Of a stretch of 64,000 nucleotides of DNA, positions 8,924 through 16,799 are shown in pieces. Position 1 is the stretch's first letter; each line of letters begins with the position of its first letter. Source of the DNA: Naasia sp. (GTDB lineage Bacteria; Actinomycetota; Actinomycetes; Actinomycetales; Microbacteriaceae). The position numbers were made by a program, and so were the translations under genes. The DNA lies in NCBI RefSeq assembly GCF_025465545.1, contig NZ_JAODMK010000022.1:1-64000 (forward strand), written 5' to 3'. The notes below the pieces were generated by a model that worked only from the letters and a program-made list of their open reading frames with translations, had not been told where the DNA came from and searched no databases.

Positions 8924-9082
8924 CCCGTTCCTCTCCCCGATGACCTCGTCCAGCCTAGGACGGCTCCCGCCACACTACGTCTCCCGCCGGGACCTCTCGA
9001 TTCCGCGCCGGTGTGCCGCCGACCCTCGTCCGGTGTCTCGCCTGAGGCAGGATGATCCCGTGCTGACGCGGAGCAGGGATCG

Positions 9083-9976
9083 ATGATCGATCTGGAGGCT
9101 GTGGCCGACGAGCTCTACCGGCTGCTGCCCGGGGAGTTCACCGCGGCCCGCAACGTGCGGGCGAGGGAGTTGCGGACGGTGGACAAGGGTCTCGCCGCGG
9201 TCGTCGCCAAGCTGCCCCGGCCCTCGGTCGCCGCCTGGGCGTGCAACGCCCTCGTTCGCGAGCGTCCCGACCAGTTGCGCCAGGTGCTCGACCTCGGCAG
9301 GACCCTCCGTCAGGCGCAGGAGGACCTCGACCCTGCCGCCCTGCGGGAGTTGGGACTGCAGCGGCGCAGGCTGGTGGCCGCACTCGCCCGAGAGGCGGTC
9401 GATCTCGGCTCGCGGCTGGGCCAGAACGTGGCGGATGCCACCGTCGACGAGCTCGAGCAGACGCTGCAGGCCGCCATGGCGGACGAGCACGCGGCGGCCG
9501 CCGTGCTCTCCGGACGGCTCGTCCGGTCGCTGGCGTCCACCGGATTCGAAGCCGTCGACGTCGGTGGAGCCGTCGCCGGACCCATCGACGGCGTGCTTCC
9601 CGCGCCGAGGAGGCCGACCGGCGGAACGACGCACTCCCTGGCCGACCGGCGTGCCGAGAAGCAGCGCGAGAAGGACCTGGCCGAGGCGCGAGCAGAGGTG
9701 GAGGAGGCGCAGGCACAGGCGGCGCGGGCGCAGGCCGGCCTCGCCGAGGCCGAGGCGAGTCGCGCGGAGGCGGACCGGCGCCGAAGCGACCTGCGCGGGC
9801 GACTGCATCAGCTGGAGGAGCAGATCGCGGCCGTCGAGGCCGAGATCACCGCCGCAGGAACGGCGCTCCGCGAGCTCGCCCGGAAGCAGGACGAGGCCGC
9901 CGAGGCCGCCGAGCGGGCGGAGCAGCGTGCGCGTCGTGCTCGGGCCCAGCTCGAGGGCGGCGCAGACCGCCGGTGA
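9083..9976 (+). CDS. Conserved-looking coiled-coil protein of unknown function
   Basis: 297 residues. The first 170 residues are helical (LYRLLPGEFTAARNVRARELR, then RPSVAAWACNALVRERPDQL). After a short linker, residues about 190-290 are an uninterrupted Ala/Glu/Arg-rich coiled coil (AEARAEVEEAQAQAARAQAG). There is no signal peptide or membrane segment. I recognise the general architecture from other actinobacteria but know no function. GGAGCAGGG precedes the ATG. It ends 28 bp before the next gene, with which it may be cotranscribed. Confidence 0.75.
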   Translation: MIDLEAVADELYRLLPGEFTAARNVRARELRTVDKGLAAVVAKLPRPSVAAWACNALVRERPDQLRQVLDLGRTLRQAQEDLDPAALRELGLQRRRLVAALAREAVDLGSRLGQNVADATVDELEQTLQAAMADEHAAAAVLSGRLVRSLASTGFEAVDVGGAVAGPIDGVLPAPRRPTGGTTHSLADRRAEKQREKDLAEARAEVEEAQAQAARAQAGLAEAEASRAEADRRRSDLRGRLHQLEEQIAAVEAEITAAGTALRELARKQDEAAEAAERAEQRARRARAQLEGGADRR

Positions 9977-10004
9977 GAGAATGACCCGAGCGGAAGGACC
10001 TGGG

Positions 10005-10883
10005 ATGCGCTTCGGATTGATCGGCACCGGTTTCTGGGCGGACGTCTGCCATGCGGCCGCACTGGCGGCCACCGAGGGCGTCGAGTTCGTCGGGGTGTGG
10101 GGCAGGAACGCCGACGCGGCGGCCGCGCTGGCCGGCAAGCACGGGGTCCGCGCCTTCGCCGACCCCGACGAGCTGCTGGCCGAGGTCGACGGCCTCAGCT
10201 TCGCCGTCCCGCCCGACGTGCAGGCTCCCATCGCCATTCGCGCCGCGGCGGCCGGCAAGCACCTGCTGCTCGAGAAGCCCATCGCCCTGGCCCTGTCGGA
10301 CGCGGACGCGCTCGTCGAGGCCGCCGAGCAGGGCGGCGCAGCCACGCTCGTGTTCGTCACCAACCGCTTCATGCCGGCGATCGCCGATTGGGTCGAGGAG
10401 GCCGGGCGGCACGAGTGGAGGGGCGCGACCGGCAACTGGATCTGCAGTCCCCTCAGCGATCCGGGCGGCGACTTCGCGCGATCCGACTGGCGCTGGGCCC
10501 GCGGCGCGCTCTGGGATGTCGGCCCGCACGCGCTCTCCCTGATCCTTCCCCTGATGGGCGAGGTCGAGGCCATCGAGGCCGTTGCCGGGACCGGGGATCT
10601 CGTGGCGCTCACCCTCCGGCACCGGGGCGGCGGCCTCACGACGCTCTCGATGACGCTGCGCGCGCCGCAGGGCGCCGACCTCACCGACCTGCGCCTCTGG
10701 GGCGGGGCGGGAGTCACCTCGAAGCCGGACGGCGACCAGCGGGCGAACGAGACGCTGTCCATCGCCCTCACCGAGCTGGTGCGGCTTGCCGGCGCAGCGG
10801 ACAAGCGGCATCCCTGTGACGTGCGCTTCGGCCGTGAGATCGTGCGCATCCTCGAGACGGCGGAACGCAGCCTCACGCACTGA
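10005..10883 (+). CDS. Gfo/Idh/MocA-family oxidoreductase
   Basis: A 292-residue NAD(P)-dependent sugar or inositol dehydrogenase-like protein. The N-terminal Rossmann motif is RFGLIGTGFWADVCH. The family lysine lies in the EKPIA motif (LLLEKPIALALSDAD, about residues 88-102), and the C-terminal part forms the alpha/beta sheet domain with DVGPHALSL. ATG at 10005 is preferred because GGAAGGA lies 6 nt upstream; an in-frame ATG at 9981 would add eight residues. The protein is a little shorter than the usual 330-350. Substrate unknown. Confidence 0.87.
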   Translation: MRFGLIGTGFWADVCHAAALAATEGVEFVGVWGRNADAAAALAGKHGVRAFADPDELLAEVDGLSFAVPPDVQAPIAIRAAAAGKHLLLEKPIALALSDADALVEAAEQGGAATLVFVTNRFMPAIADWVEEAGRHEWRGATGNWICSPLSDPGGDFARSDWRWARGALWDVGPHALSLILPLMGEVEAIEAVAGTGDLVALTLRHRGGGLTTLSMTLRAPQGADLTDLRLWGGAGVTSKPDGDQRANETLSIALTELVRLAGAADKRHPCDVRFGREIVRILETAERSLTH

Positions 10884-10889
10884 CGCGAA

Positions 10890-10939
10890 CTGCCCAGTTC
10901 TGTCGCAACTCGGCGCCGAATCGCGGCAGAAGTGGGCAG
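10890..10939. repeat. Palindromic intergenic element, family A copy 2
   Basis: Arms 10890-10900 and 10929-10939 pair with one mismatch, then a 6-bp inner stem with one mismatch; the loop again contains CGGCGCCG. It lies between two convergent genes (stops at 10883 and 10959), a position where it could terminate both. The inner sequence matches copy 1 at 2097-2150 closely (shared GTCGCA, TCGGCGCCG). Confidence 0.72.
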
Positions 10940-10958
10940 ATCGGCGGGCGCGAGCGGG

Positions 10959-12383
10959 TCAGACGACGGCGGCGAGCGGGGGGTCCATCGAGAGGGGAGC
11001 GTCGGCTACATCCCGCCACACGTCCGCCAGGATGTCCACCGCCCGAACGCTCGCCTCGGGTCCGGAGGAGAACGGGATCCGCAGGAACCGCTCGAAGGCG
11101 CCGTCGAGCCCGAACCACGGGCCCGCCGCGATGCGCAGGCCGCGGGCGCGCGCGCCGATGGCGAGCTGTGAGCTGACGGGCGCATCGAAGCGCACCCACG
11201 CCGACAGGCCGCCCGAGATCGGGGGGACGTGCCATTCGGGCAGTCGTGCCGCCAGCCGTGCGGCGAGTGCGTCCCTCGCCGCGCGGTGCTCGCGCCGCCG
11301 GTGCTCCAGCACGAGGTCGAACTCGGCGAGGAGCTCCGTGACGACGAGCTGATCGAACACCGCGGTGCCGAGGTCGGCGACCGGCCGTGCGGCGGCGAAG
11401 GCTGCGATCAGGTCTTCGCCCGCGCGGATCCAGCCGACCCGCAGCCCACCCCACATGGTCTTGCTCGCCGACCCGATCGTGACCACGCTGGACCGGCGCG
11501 ACGCGAACGACGCGGGCAGCGGCAGGGACCCTCGGTCGATGTCGAGCTCGCCCGTGGTCTCGTCCACGACGAGGATCGTTCCCGCGTCCTCCGCGATGCG
11601 CACCAGCCGCGCGCGCTCCGGCTCGGAGAGGGAGCGCCCCGTCGGGTTGTGGAAGTCAGGCATCACGTACGCGAGGGCGGGCGCGGCCCGGCGCAGAAGC
11701 CGCTCCGCCTCGCCGAGGTCCCAGCCGGTGTCGGAGTGCACGGCGATGGGCAGCAGTCGCGCGCCCACCACCCGGAGCGCCTCATAGGCGTGGGGGTAGC
11801 CGGGACTCTCGACCACGGCCCGGTCGCCGCGGGACAGCAGCGTTCTCGCCACCAGGGCGATGGCGGGCTGAGCGCCGGAGGTCACCAGGATCTGGGACGG
11901 CGAGGTGTGCAGACCGCGCGCGGTGTATCGCGCGGCGAGCGCCTCGCGCAGGGCGGCGATGCCGAGGAATTCGTAGCCCGGACCGCCGAGCGCTGCCGGC
12001 AGCCGAGGCAGGGCGCGCTCCGCCGCCGCCTGGAATCCCGGCACGGCGGGGGAGGAGGCCGTCGCGAAGTCGAGCATCCCCTCGCTGGAGCCGGGTGAGT
12101 CGATGCTGCCGCCCGGGATCCTGATCACGCTGCCCGAGCCCCGCAGCGTCTCCACGTAGCCGGCCGCGCGGAGCTCCTCGAGTGCGGCTCCGATGGTGTT
12201 CCTGCTGGCCCCGAGCCGTTCGGCGAGATCCCGCTCCCCGGGGAGCCGACTGCCGGCGGGCAGGCGGCCGTCGATGGCGAGCAGCCGCACACGGTCCGCG
12301 AGAGTCCGGTACCCCGCGCCGGGTGCTGACCGCCAGTCGGTGAGCAGCTCGGCGAGCTGAGCCGCCCCGATCGATCGTGCCAC
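10959..12383 (-). CDS. MocR-family (GntR/aminotransferase) transcriptional regulator, YczR-like
   Basis: 474 residues: a GntR winged helix at about 1-80 (RLPGERDLAERLGASRNTIGAALEELRAAGYVE) fused to a fold-type I aminotransferase domain, with PLP-lysine region VTIGSASKTMWGGLRVG. MocR proteins use PLP or its derivatives as effectors, and the aminotransferase part usually acts as a sensor. The gene is divergent from a YczE membrane protein at 12444; MocR/YczE divergent pairs are a known arrangement in which the regulator controls yczE. The start GTG at 12383 has TAGAGT ending 6 nt upstream (12390-12395), so the mRNA is predicted leaderless. Confidence 0.9.
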   Translation of the reverse strand: MARSIGAAQLAELLTDWRSAPGAGYRTLADRVRLLAIDGRLPAGSRLPGERDLAERLGASRNTIGAALEELRAAGYVETLRGSGSVIRIPGGSIDSPGSSEGMLDFATASSPAVPGFQAAAERALPRLPAALGGPGYEFLGIAALREALAARYTARGLHTSPSQILVTSGAQPAIALVARTLLSRGDRAVVESPGYPHAYEALRVVGARLLPIAVHSDTGWDLGEAERLLRRAAPALAYVMPDFHNPTGRSLSEPERARLVRIAEDAGTILVVDETTGELDIDRGSLPLPASFASRRSSVVTIGSASKTMWGGLRVGWIRAGEDLIAAFAAARPVADLGTAVFDQLVVTELLAEFDLVLEHRRREHRAARDALAARLAARLPEWHVPPISGGLSAWVRFDAPVSSQLAIGARARGLRIAAGPWFGLDGAFERFLRIPFSSGPEASVRAVDILADVWRDVADAPLSMDPPLAAVV

Positions 12384-12389
12384 CGCGCC

Positions 12390-12444
12390 ACTCTATGGCG
12401 ATTGGCCCTGTTCAGGGGTGCCACTTTGAGGTGGAATCGATTGG
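12390..12444. promoter_or_regulatory. Divergent control region of the MocR regulator and yczE-like gene
   Basis: Contains the leftward -10 (TAGAGT on the minus strand, 12390-12395), a direct repeat CGATTGG at 12399-12405 and 12438-12444, an inverted repeat CCCTG-TT-CAGGG at 12407-12418 and CCAC-N6-GTGG at 12421-12434. MocR regulators often bind spaced direct repeats, so the CGATTGG pair is the best operator candidate. Which repeat is bound is inference. Confidence 0.5.
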
Positions 12445-13079
12445 TGATCGACCGTCTGCTCTCGGACCGCTGGGTGCGCCTCTTCTCCGGGCTCCTCCTC
12501 TACGGTGCCGCCGTGGCTCTCATCGTGCAGGCGGGGGTCGGGGTCTCGCCGTGGGACGTGCTGGCTCAAGGCCTGTCCCTGCGCACCGGGGCGCTGTTCG
12601 GCGTGGTCGCGATCCTCATCGGCGCGTTCCTGCTGCTGCTCTGGATCCCTCTGCGGCAGCGGCCGGGCATCGGCACGCTGCTCAACGTGCTCCTCGTGGG
12701 GGCCGCCGCCCAGGTGGTCCTCTGGCTGGTCCCCTCGCCTGAACCCCTCGCGGGCCGCATCGCCCTGTTCGCCGCGGGGATCGTGCTGCTGGCGATCGCG
12801 ACGGGGCTCTACGTCGGTGCCGAGTTGGGGGCGGGCCCCCGGGACGGGCTGATGCTCGGCGTCGCGCGTCGCTTCCGCTGGCCCATCTGGGTCGCGCGCA
12901 CCAGCATCGAGGCCACCGTGGTCGGCCTCGGCTGGCTCCTCGGCGGCAACGTCGGCCTCGGCACTCTCGCATTCGCTCTCCTCATCGGCCCCCTGTGTCA
13001 CGTGGCGATCCCCCTGTTCGCCCTGCCGCCCGCGCCGCGCGGGGCAGTTCTCCAGCCGGCGGCTCTCGCTCCGCAGTGA
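12444..13079 (+). CDS. YczE/YitT-family membrane protein
   Basis: A 211-residue membrane protein with about five hydrophobic segments and the family-typical glycine patches GVGVSPWDVLAQGLS and VGAELGAGPRDGLMLGVARR. GTG at 12444 is chosen because GAGGTGG lies about 8 nt upstream; the frame is open back to 12402. YczE proteins are integral membrane proteins of unknown transport role, commonly divergent from a MocR-type regulator as here, which suggests control by the neighbouring PLP-sensing regulator. A role linked to vitamin B6 or a related compound is plausible but unproven. Confidence 0.85.
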   Translation: MIDRLLSDRWVRLFSGLLLYGAAVALIVQAGVGVSPWDVLAQGLSLRTGALFGVVAILIGAFLLLLWIPLRQRPGIGTLLNVLLVGAAAQVVLWLVPSPEPLAGRIALFAAGIVLLAIATGLYVGAELGAGPRDGLMLGVARRFRWPIWVARTSIEATVVGLGWLLGGNVGLGTLAFALLIGPLCHVAIPLFALPPAPRGAVLQPAALAPQ

Positions 13080-13212
13080 CCCCTGCTCACGACGCGGCCC
13101 CGTCGTGCGTGCTGACGCAGCGGCGCGGAGGCGCAGGCTGTGAGTACTCGGTGCGTTCCGCGAGCGGCCGCCGAGCGGGCGTAGACACGAAGGGACGACG
13201 GGAGGACGGCCG

Positions 13213-14388
13213 ATGAGGGCATTGACCTGGCAGGGCAAGCGATCGGTGAGCGTGGAGGAGGTGCCCGACCCGGGAATCCAGGAGCCGACGGACGCGATCA
13301 TCCGCATCACCTCGACCGCGATCTGCGGCTCCGACCTGCATCTCTACGAGCTCTTCGGCCCCTTTCTCGACAAGGGCGACATCCTCGGGCACGAGCCGAT
13401 GGGCATCGTGGAGCAGGTGGGCAGCGCGATCACGAATCTCGTGCCGGGCGACCGGGTGGTCGTCACCTTCAACATCGCCTGCGGAACCTGCTTCATGTGC
13501 AGCCACGGCCTCCAGTCCCAGTGCGAGACGACCCAGGTGCGGGAGCACGGCAGCGGCGCGGCGCTGTTCGGCTACACGAAGCTGTACGGCCAGGTGCCCG
13601 GCGGCCAGGCCGAGCTGCTGCGCGTGCCCCTCGCGGACTACAACGCGGTGAAGATCGGCACCGAGCTCCCCGACGAGCGATACCTGTTCCTCAGCGACGT
13701 CGTGCCGACGGCCTGGCAGGCGGTCCAGTACGCGAACGTCCCGGAGGGCGGCACGCTCGCCGTGATGGGGCTCGGGCCGATCGGCCAGCTCGCCTCCCGC
13801 ATCGGGCGTCACCTGGGCTACCAGGTGACCGCAGTTGACCTGGTGCCGGAGCGGCGCGCGATGGCTGAGCGGCACGGCATTGAGACCCTCGACCTCACCG
13901 ACGACGTCGTGGACCGGCTGCGGGAGGGCAGCGGCGGCCGCGGAGTCGACGGAGTGGTCGACGCCGTCGGCATGGAGGCGCACGGCAACTCGGTGATCGG
14001 GCTCGCGCAGCAGGCGGTCGGTCTGCTCCCCGACGCACTCGCCCGCAAGGCGATGGAGAAGATGGGCGTCGATCGGATGGCCGCGGTCTACAACTCCCTC
14101 GACGCCGTCCGGCGCGGCGGAACGGTCTCCCTCAGCGGCGTCTACGCCGGGGAGGCGGACATCCTGCCCATGAAGAGCATGTTCGACAAGCAGGTGAATC
14201 TGCGGATGGGCCAGTGCAACGTGCGGCGCTGGCTCGACGACCTGATCCCCCTCGTCGAGGACCCGGCCGATCCGCTCGGCGTCATGGACCTGACGACCCA
14301 CAGGGTGGGACTCGACGAGGCGCCGCACATGTACGAGATCTTCCAGAAGAAGGAGGACGGCTGCATCAAGGTGGTGCTGCAGCCCTGA
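13213..14388 (+). CDS. Zinc-dependent alcohol/formaldehyde dehydrogenase-like protein (second copy)
   Basis: A 391-residue FDH-like medium-chain dehydrogenase. Catalytic zinc Cys38 (CGSDLH) and His60-Glu61, and structural zinc cysteines at 90, 93, 96 and 104, are at exactly the positions seen in the enzyme at 2261, so the two are paralogues. The cofactor motif is LAVMGLGPIGQLASRIG. The insertion KAMEKMGVDRMAAVYNSLDAVRRGG and the end DGCIKVVLQP are typical of this subgroup. GGGAGGA precedes the ATG. There is no second copy of the 188-residue companion gene. Substrate unknown. Confidence 0.87.
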   Translation: MRALTWQGKRSVSVEEVPDPGIQEPTDAIIRITSTAICGSDLHLYELFGPFLDKGDILGHEPMGIVEQVGSAITNLVPGDRVVVTFNIACGTCFMCSHGLQSQCETTQVREHGSGAALFGYTKLYGQVPGGQAELLRVPLADYNAVKIGTELPDERYLFLSDVVPTAWQAVQYANVPEGGTLAVMGLGPIGQLASRIGRHLGYQVTAVDLVPERRAMAERHGIETLDLTDDVVDRLREGSGGRGVDGVVDAVGMEAHGNSVIGLAQQAVGLLPDALARKAMEKMGVDRMAAVYNSLDAVRRGGTVSLSGVYAGEADILPMKSMFDKQVNLRMGQCNVRRWLDDLIPLVEDPADPLGVMDLTTHRVGLDEAPHMYEIFQKKEDGCIKVVLQP

Positions 14389-14400
14389 CCTCCGCCGCCG

Positions 14401-14794
14401 TCACCGTGCGGAGATGGAGTCGAAGGCACGGAGCGCGGCAGCACGAGAGGCCTTGAGGTCCACCATCGGCCCCGGGTAGCCAGGCACGCCTTCGGCTCGT
14501 GGATCCGGTTCCAGAGCACCACCCCGGCCTCCGCCTGCCGAGCGACCGCGGGCACCACCTCGGACGCGGCGCCCCCGCGCAGGGTCAGCCGGGAGCCCGC
14601 GCGCCGAAGGCTCTCGGCCAGGCTGCCGTGCAGCCACCAGCGGCTCGCGCCTCCCCGCGGCGGGCGACCGCAGGGTCGCCATCGAGCACCAAGAGCACGA
14701 TGATCGGTCCGCCGCGCTCGGCCGCCGCGACTAGGGCTGGGCTGTCTCCGAGGCGCAGGTCGTCACGAAGCCAGACGAGAGTGGTGCCGATCAG
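14401..14794 (-). pseudogene. Deoxyribodipyrimidine photolyase relic (two frame changes and a large internal deletion)
   Basis: Three frames together read as a photolyase. From 14794 the first frame gives TTLVWLRDDLRLGDSPALVA and IIVLLVLDGDP, the antenna-domain start. Near 14648 the match shifts frame to ASRWWLHGSLAESLRRAGSR, then SEVVPAVARQAEAGVVLWNR. Directly after, about 350 residues are missing and the third frame gives GYPGPMVDLKASRAAALRAF and a stop at 14401, the usual C-terminal end. The intact gene would be about 1.4 kb; 394 bp remain. A leaderless-type promoter survives (TACCCT at 14801-14806, 6 nt before the start), but the start codon is now CTG. Confidence 0.88.
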
Positions 14795-14806
14795 GGTCCG
14801 AGGGTA

Positions 14807-15194
14807 GAGGCGCCTGCTGAGGGGCGCCCCGCACGCACCCGGGGGACGGGCTGAGCGAGCCCGCCGCGCGCTGTCGGGTCCCGGCCGGGCAGTCCTCGGG
14901 GTGCCACATGAGCCCATCCGGACCCGAGTGCGACCCGGATGGGGGACATTTGGCGGCCGTCGGTCCGTGATCGGGGGACACTCCATTGCCGGGGGTGCAA
15001 AGACGGGTTAGTTTCGCAAGCAGAGGTCGGAGCGCGATTCATAGGCCTCACACCACAGTTGACCGGGAAGCTACCCGATGTCCCCCCGCACCCAGGGGAG
15101 TCAAGCAGCTTGATCAACCTCGTGGCAGCACGGCGCCGCCGGTCTACCCCAACCGACGCCCGCCCCTGGCGGGATGGAGCGCCTGCTGACTGAT
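14807..15194. other. Non-coding stretch without a recognisable gene; possible mobile-element remnant
   Basis: About 390 bp between the photolyase relic and a terminator hairpin. No frame gives a protein I recognise. The part 14990-15130 is less GC-rich than its surroundings. The motif GGGGGACA occurs at 14941-14948 and again near 14975, followed later by GATGTCCCCCC near 15077; spaced TGTCCCCC motifs are a feature I associate with the ends of IS481-type elements. No transposase remains. Confidence 0.4.
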
Positions 15195-15223
15195 GCCGGT
15201 GGCGGGGATCCCCCGCCACCGGC
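15195..15223 (-). terminator. Hairpin terminator downstream of the MarR gene
   Basis: Perfect 13-bp arms (15195-15207 and 15211-15223) with a 3-nt loop, 28 bp beyond the stop of the leftward MarR gene. There is no strong U-tract, which is common for terminators in GC-rich actinobacteria. Confidence 0.65.
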
Positions 15224-15250
15224 AGAGTCGCGCCGTCGTCCTCGGTGGGT

Positions 15251-15691
15251 TCAACTCGTGCCGACGATTCCGGTGCGCAGCTTCTCCGTGAGGCGCCGGA
15301 GCTCGCCCAGCTCGTCCTCGGACAGCGCCGCGCTGACCACTCCCTCGATCGATCGCGAGTGCTCCGCCGCCACCGCGAGGAAGGTGCGGTAGCCCGCATC
15401 CGTCATCCGGACGGTGGTTCCCCGCCGATCGTGCTCGTCCGGCAGCTTCTCCAGCAGACCGCGGGCAGCGAGCCGGTCGACGAGCCTGCTGATGCTCGGC
15501 TGGGTGAGCAGCACGAGCGTGTTCAGGTCCCGCAACCGGGCGCTGCGCCCCGCGCGTCGGCTGAGGTTGAAGAGCACGTCGTACTCGTTGAACGAGAGGT
15601 CGTGGGGGAAGTCGGCGACGAGTCGCCGCATGACGGCGACCTGTGCCCGGAACAGGGACTCCCAGGTCTCGACGGCGGACTGTCGCGCCAC
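15251..15691 (-). CDS. MarR-family transcriptional regulator
   Basis: 146 residues. The winged helix is clear: LRDLNTLVLLTQPSISRLVDRLAARGLLEKLPDEHDRRGTTV is quoted in part as LTQPSISRLVDRLAARGLLE, with the beta-wing DEHDRRGTTVRMT. The frame is open upstream to 15862, but GTG at 15691 follows GAGGAGGAG by 5 nt and gives the normal MarR length. TAGGGT boxes lie in the upstream 40 bp. MarR proteins sense small phenolic or oxidant ligands and repress adjacent genes; here no adjacent target is obvious apart from itself. Confidence 0.85.
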   Translation of the reverse strand: MARQSAVETWESLFRAQVAVMRRLVADFPHDLSFNEYDVLFNLSRRAGRSARLRDLNTLVLLTQPSISRLVDRLAARGLLEKLPDEHDRRGTTVRMTDAGYRTFLAVAAEHSRSIEGVVSAALSEDELGELRRLTEKLRTGIVGTS

Positions 15692-15985
15692 GAACTCCTC
15701 CTCGACTAGACGGGCCCTACCCACCCTAGAAGGAGGAGGTGCCCGGGACAGTCGAAGGCGGTCCGGACAGGATTGAGGGCCGGCCGCAGAGGCTCGCGGC
15801 CGGCCCTCTCCCTTGCACCAAGAGTGTCCTGCAATCACATTCCGCGGAACCTGCCACAGCAAACAACTTCCGCTCCTGAAAGATATAACGGTTAGGTAAC
15901 GGGGCGCCAGAGCCGTCGAGGATATTTTCCTGGGAGTTTCGCTCGGGCCCCGCCGCCGCCGCCATCCCGACGCGTCCGGACGCGC
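15692..15985. other. Intergenic region with an AT-rich promoter-like island and a hairpin
   Basis: No protein gene is supported. The interval holds a perfect 13-bp hairpin (15775-15808) and an AT-rich island at 15878-15898 with GATATAACGGTTAGGTAACGG, containing the small palindrome GTTA-GG-TAAC at 15890-15899 and a repeated TAACGG. On the minus strand TATATCT lies about 70-100 nt before the hairpin, which would fit a short untranslated transcript. A TTG-started 46-codon frame runs through the hairpin and is not supported as coding. Confidence 0.45.
15775..15808 (-). terminator. Hairpin, possible terminator of a short leftward transcript
   Basis: Arms 15775-15787 and 15796-15808 are perfect 13-bp complements with an 8-nt loop. 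It lies about 180 bp beyond the stop of the winged-helix gene and upstream of the MarR gene, so it could end transcription from either the winged-helix gene or a small RNA starting near 15875. Confidence 0.55.
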
Positions 15986-16663
15986 TCAGACCAGGTCGGG
16001 GCTGGGGCCGCGGTGCGAGTGGCGGATGACCACGTCGGCGTGCCGGTCGAAGCGGTATCCGGTGCCCCGGACGGTCCGCACGATGTCCTGGTACGCGCCG
16101 AGCTTGGAGCGCAGCCGGCGCACGTGCACGTCGATCGTCCGCTCGTTCGGGGCGTCGTCCTCGGCGTCGGGCCAGAGCGACTCGATGAGCTCCCCGCGGG
16201 CGATGGTCCGCCCCTCGCGCAGCACCAGATACTGCAGGAGCTCGAACTCCTTGTAGGTGAGCGGCGCCGTGCCGTCTTCGAGCACGACACGCTTGCGGGA
16301 GAGGTCGATGACCACGCCGTCGCCCTTGTCCTCCGCCGGGGGGATCTCCCGCTGCCGGGCGGTCGGATCCTGCAGGGCGAGTCGCACGACGTCGACGTCG
16401 CGGCCCCCGGAGCCCGCAGGGGCGAGGGCGACGGCGGCATAGGTCTCGGCGCCGGGCGCAAGATCGGTGGTGAGGCGTCGCAGCGCCTCGACGATCGTCC
16501 GGAGGTCCGTGCCCGCGGCCGCCGCGGTGGCCTCGCTGACACCGACGTAGAGCACGAAGCCCCGCGCCTCTGTGCCGTCGGGGACCGCCCTCAGTCGGGG
16601 AGCGGGAAGAGCGGGGGAGAGAGCGGGGGGAACGGAAGCGGATTCGAGGGAAGCGAGAGACAT
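15986..16663 (-). CDS. OmpR-type winged-helix DNA-binding protein without a receiver domain
   Basis: 225 residues. The C-terminal 110 residues are a complete OmpR/PhoB-type DNA-binding domain: VIDLSRKRVVLEDGTAPLTY, then KEFELLQYLVLREGRTIARG, ELIESLWPD and VHVRRLRSKLGAYQDIVRTV with RGTGYRF. The N-terminal 110 residues are Ala/Pro-rich, then form an alpha/beta region (FVLYVGVSEATAAAAG) that lacks the phospho-accepting Asp pattern of response regulators. It is thus an orphan regulator with an unknown input domain. The ATG has GAAGG about 8 nt upstream. A leaderless Met/Cys-rich small ORF (16800-16898) lies 136 bp upstream on the same strand and may control it. Confidence 0.83.
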   Translation of the reverse strand: MSLASLESASVPPALSPALPAPRLRAVPDGTEARGFVLYVGVSEATAAAAGTDLRTIVEALRRLTTDLAPGAETYAAVALAPAGSGGRDVDVVRLALQDPTARQREIPPAEDKGDGVVIDLSRKRVVLEDGTAPLTYKEFELLQYLVLREGRTIARGELIESLWPDAEDDAPNERTIDVHVRRLRSKLGAYQDIVRTVRGTGYRFDRHADVVIRHSHRGPSPDLV

Positions 16664-16799
16664 GGGAGACCTTCGATGATGGGTGCGGCCGAAGCCACGG
16701 GTGCTGCGAGGACCGGGCCGCTGAGGGGCCGGTCGAGGGATTCCCCGATCGTCGGATCGACGGGGAGAGAACGTGCGGAGAGGCTGAGCCGGAAGGGGG

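Noticed and set aside
15726-15862. TTG-started ORF of about 46 codons on the minus strand after CAGGAG
   Set aside because: It runs straight through a perfect 13-bp hairpin and on through the upstream region of the MarR gene; the hairpin is better explained as RNA structure. A small RNA is more likely.
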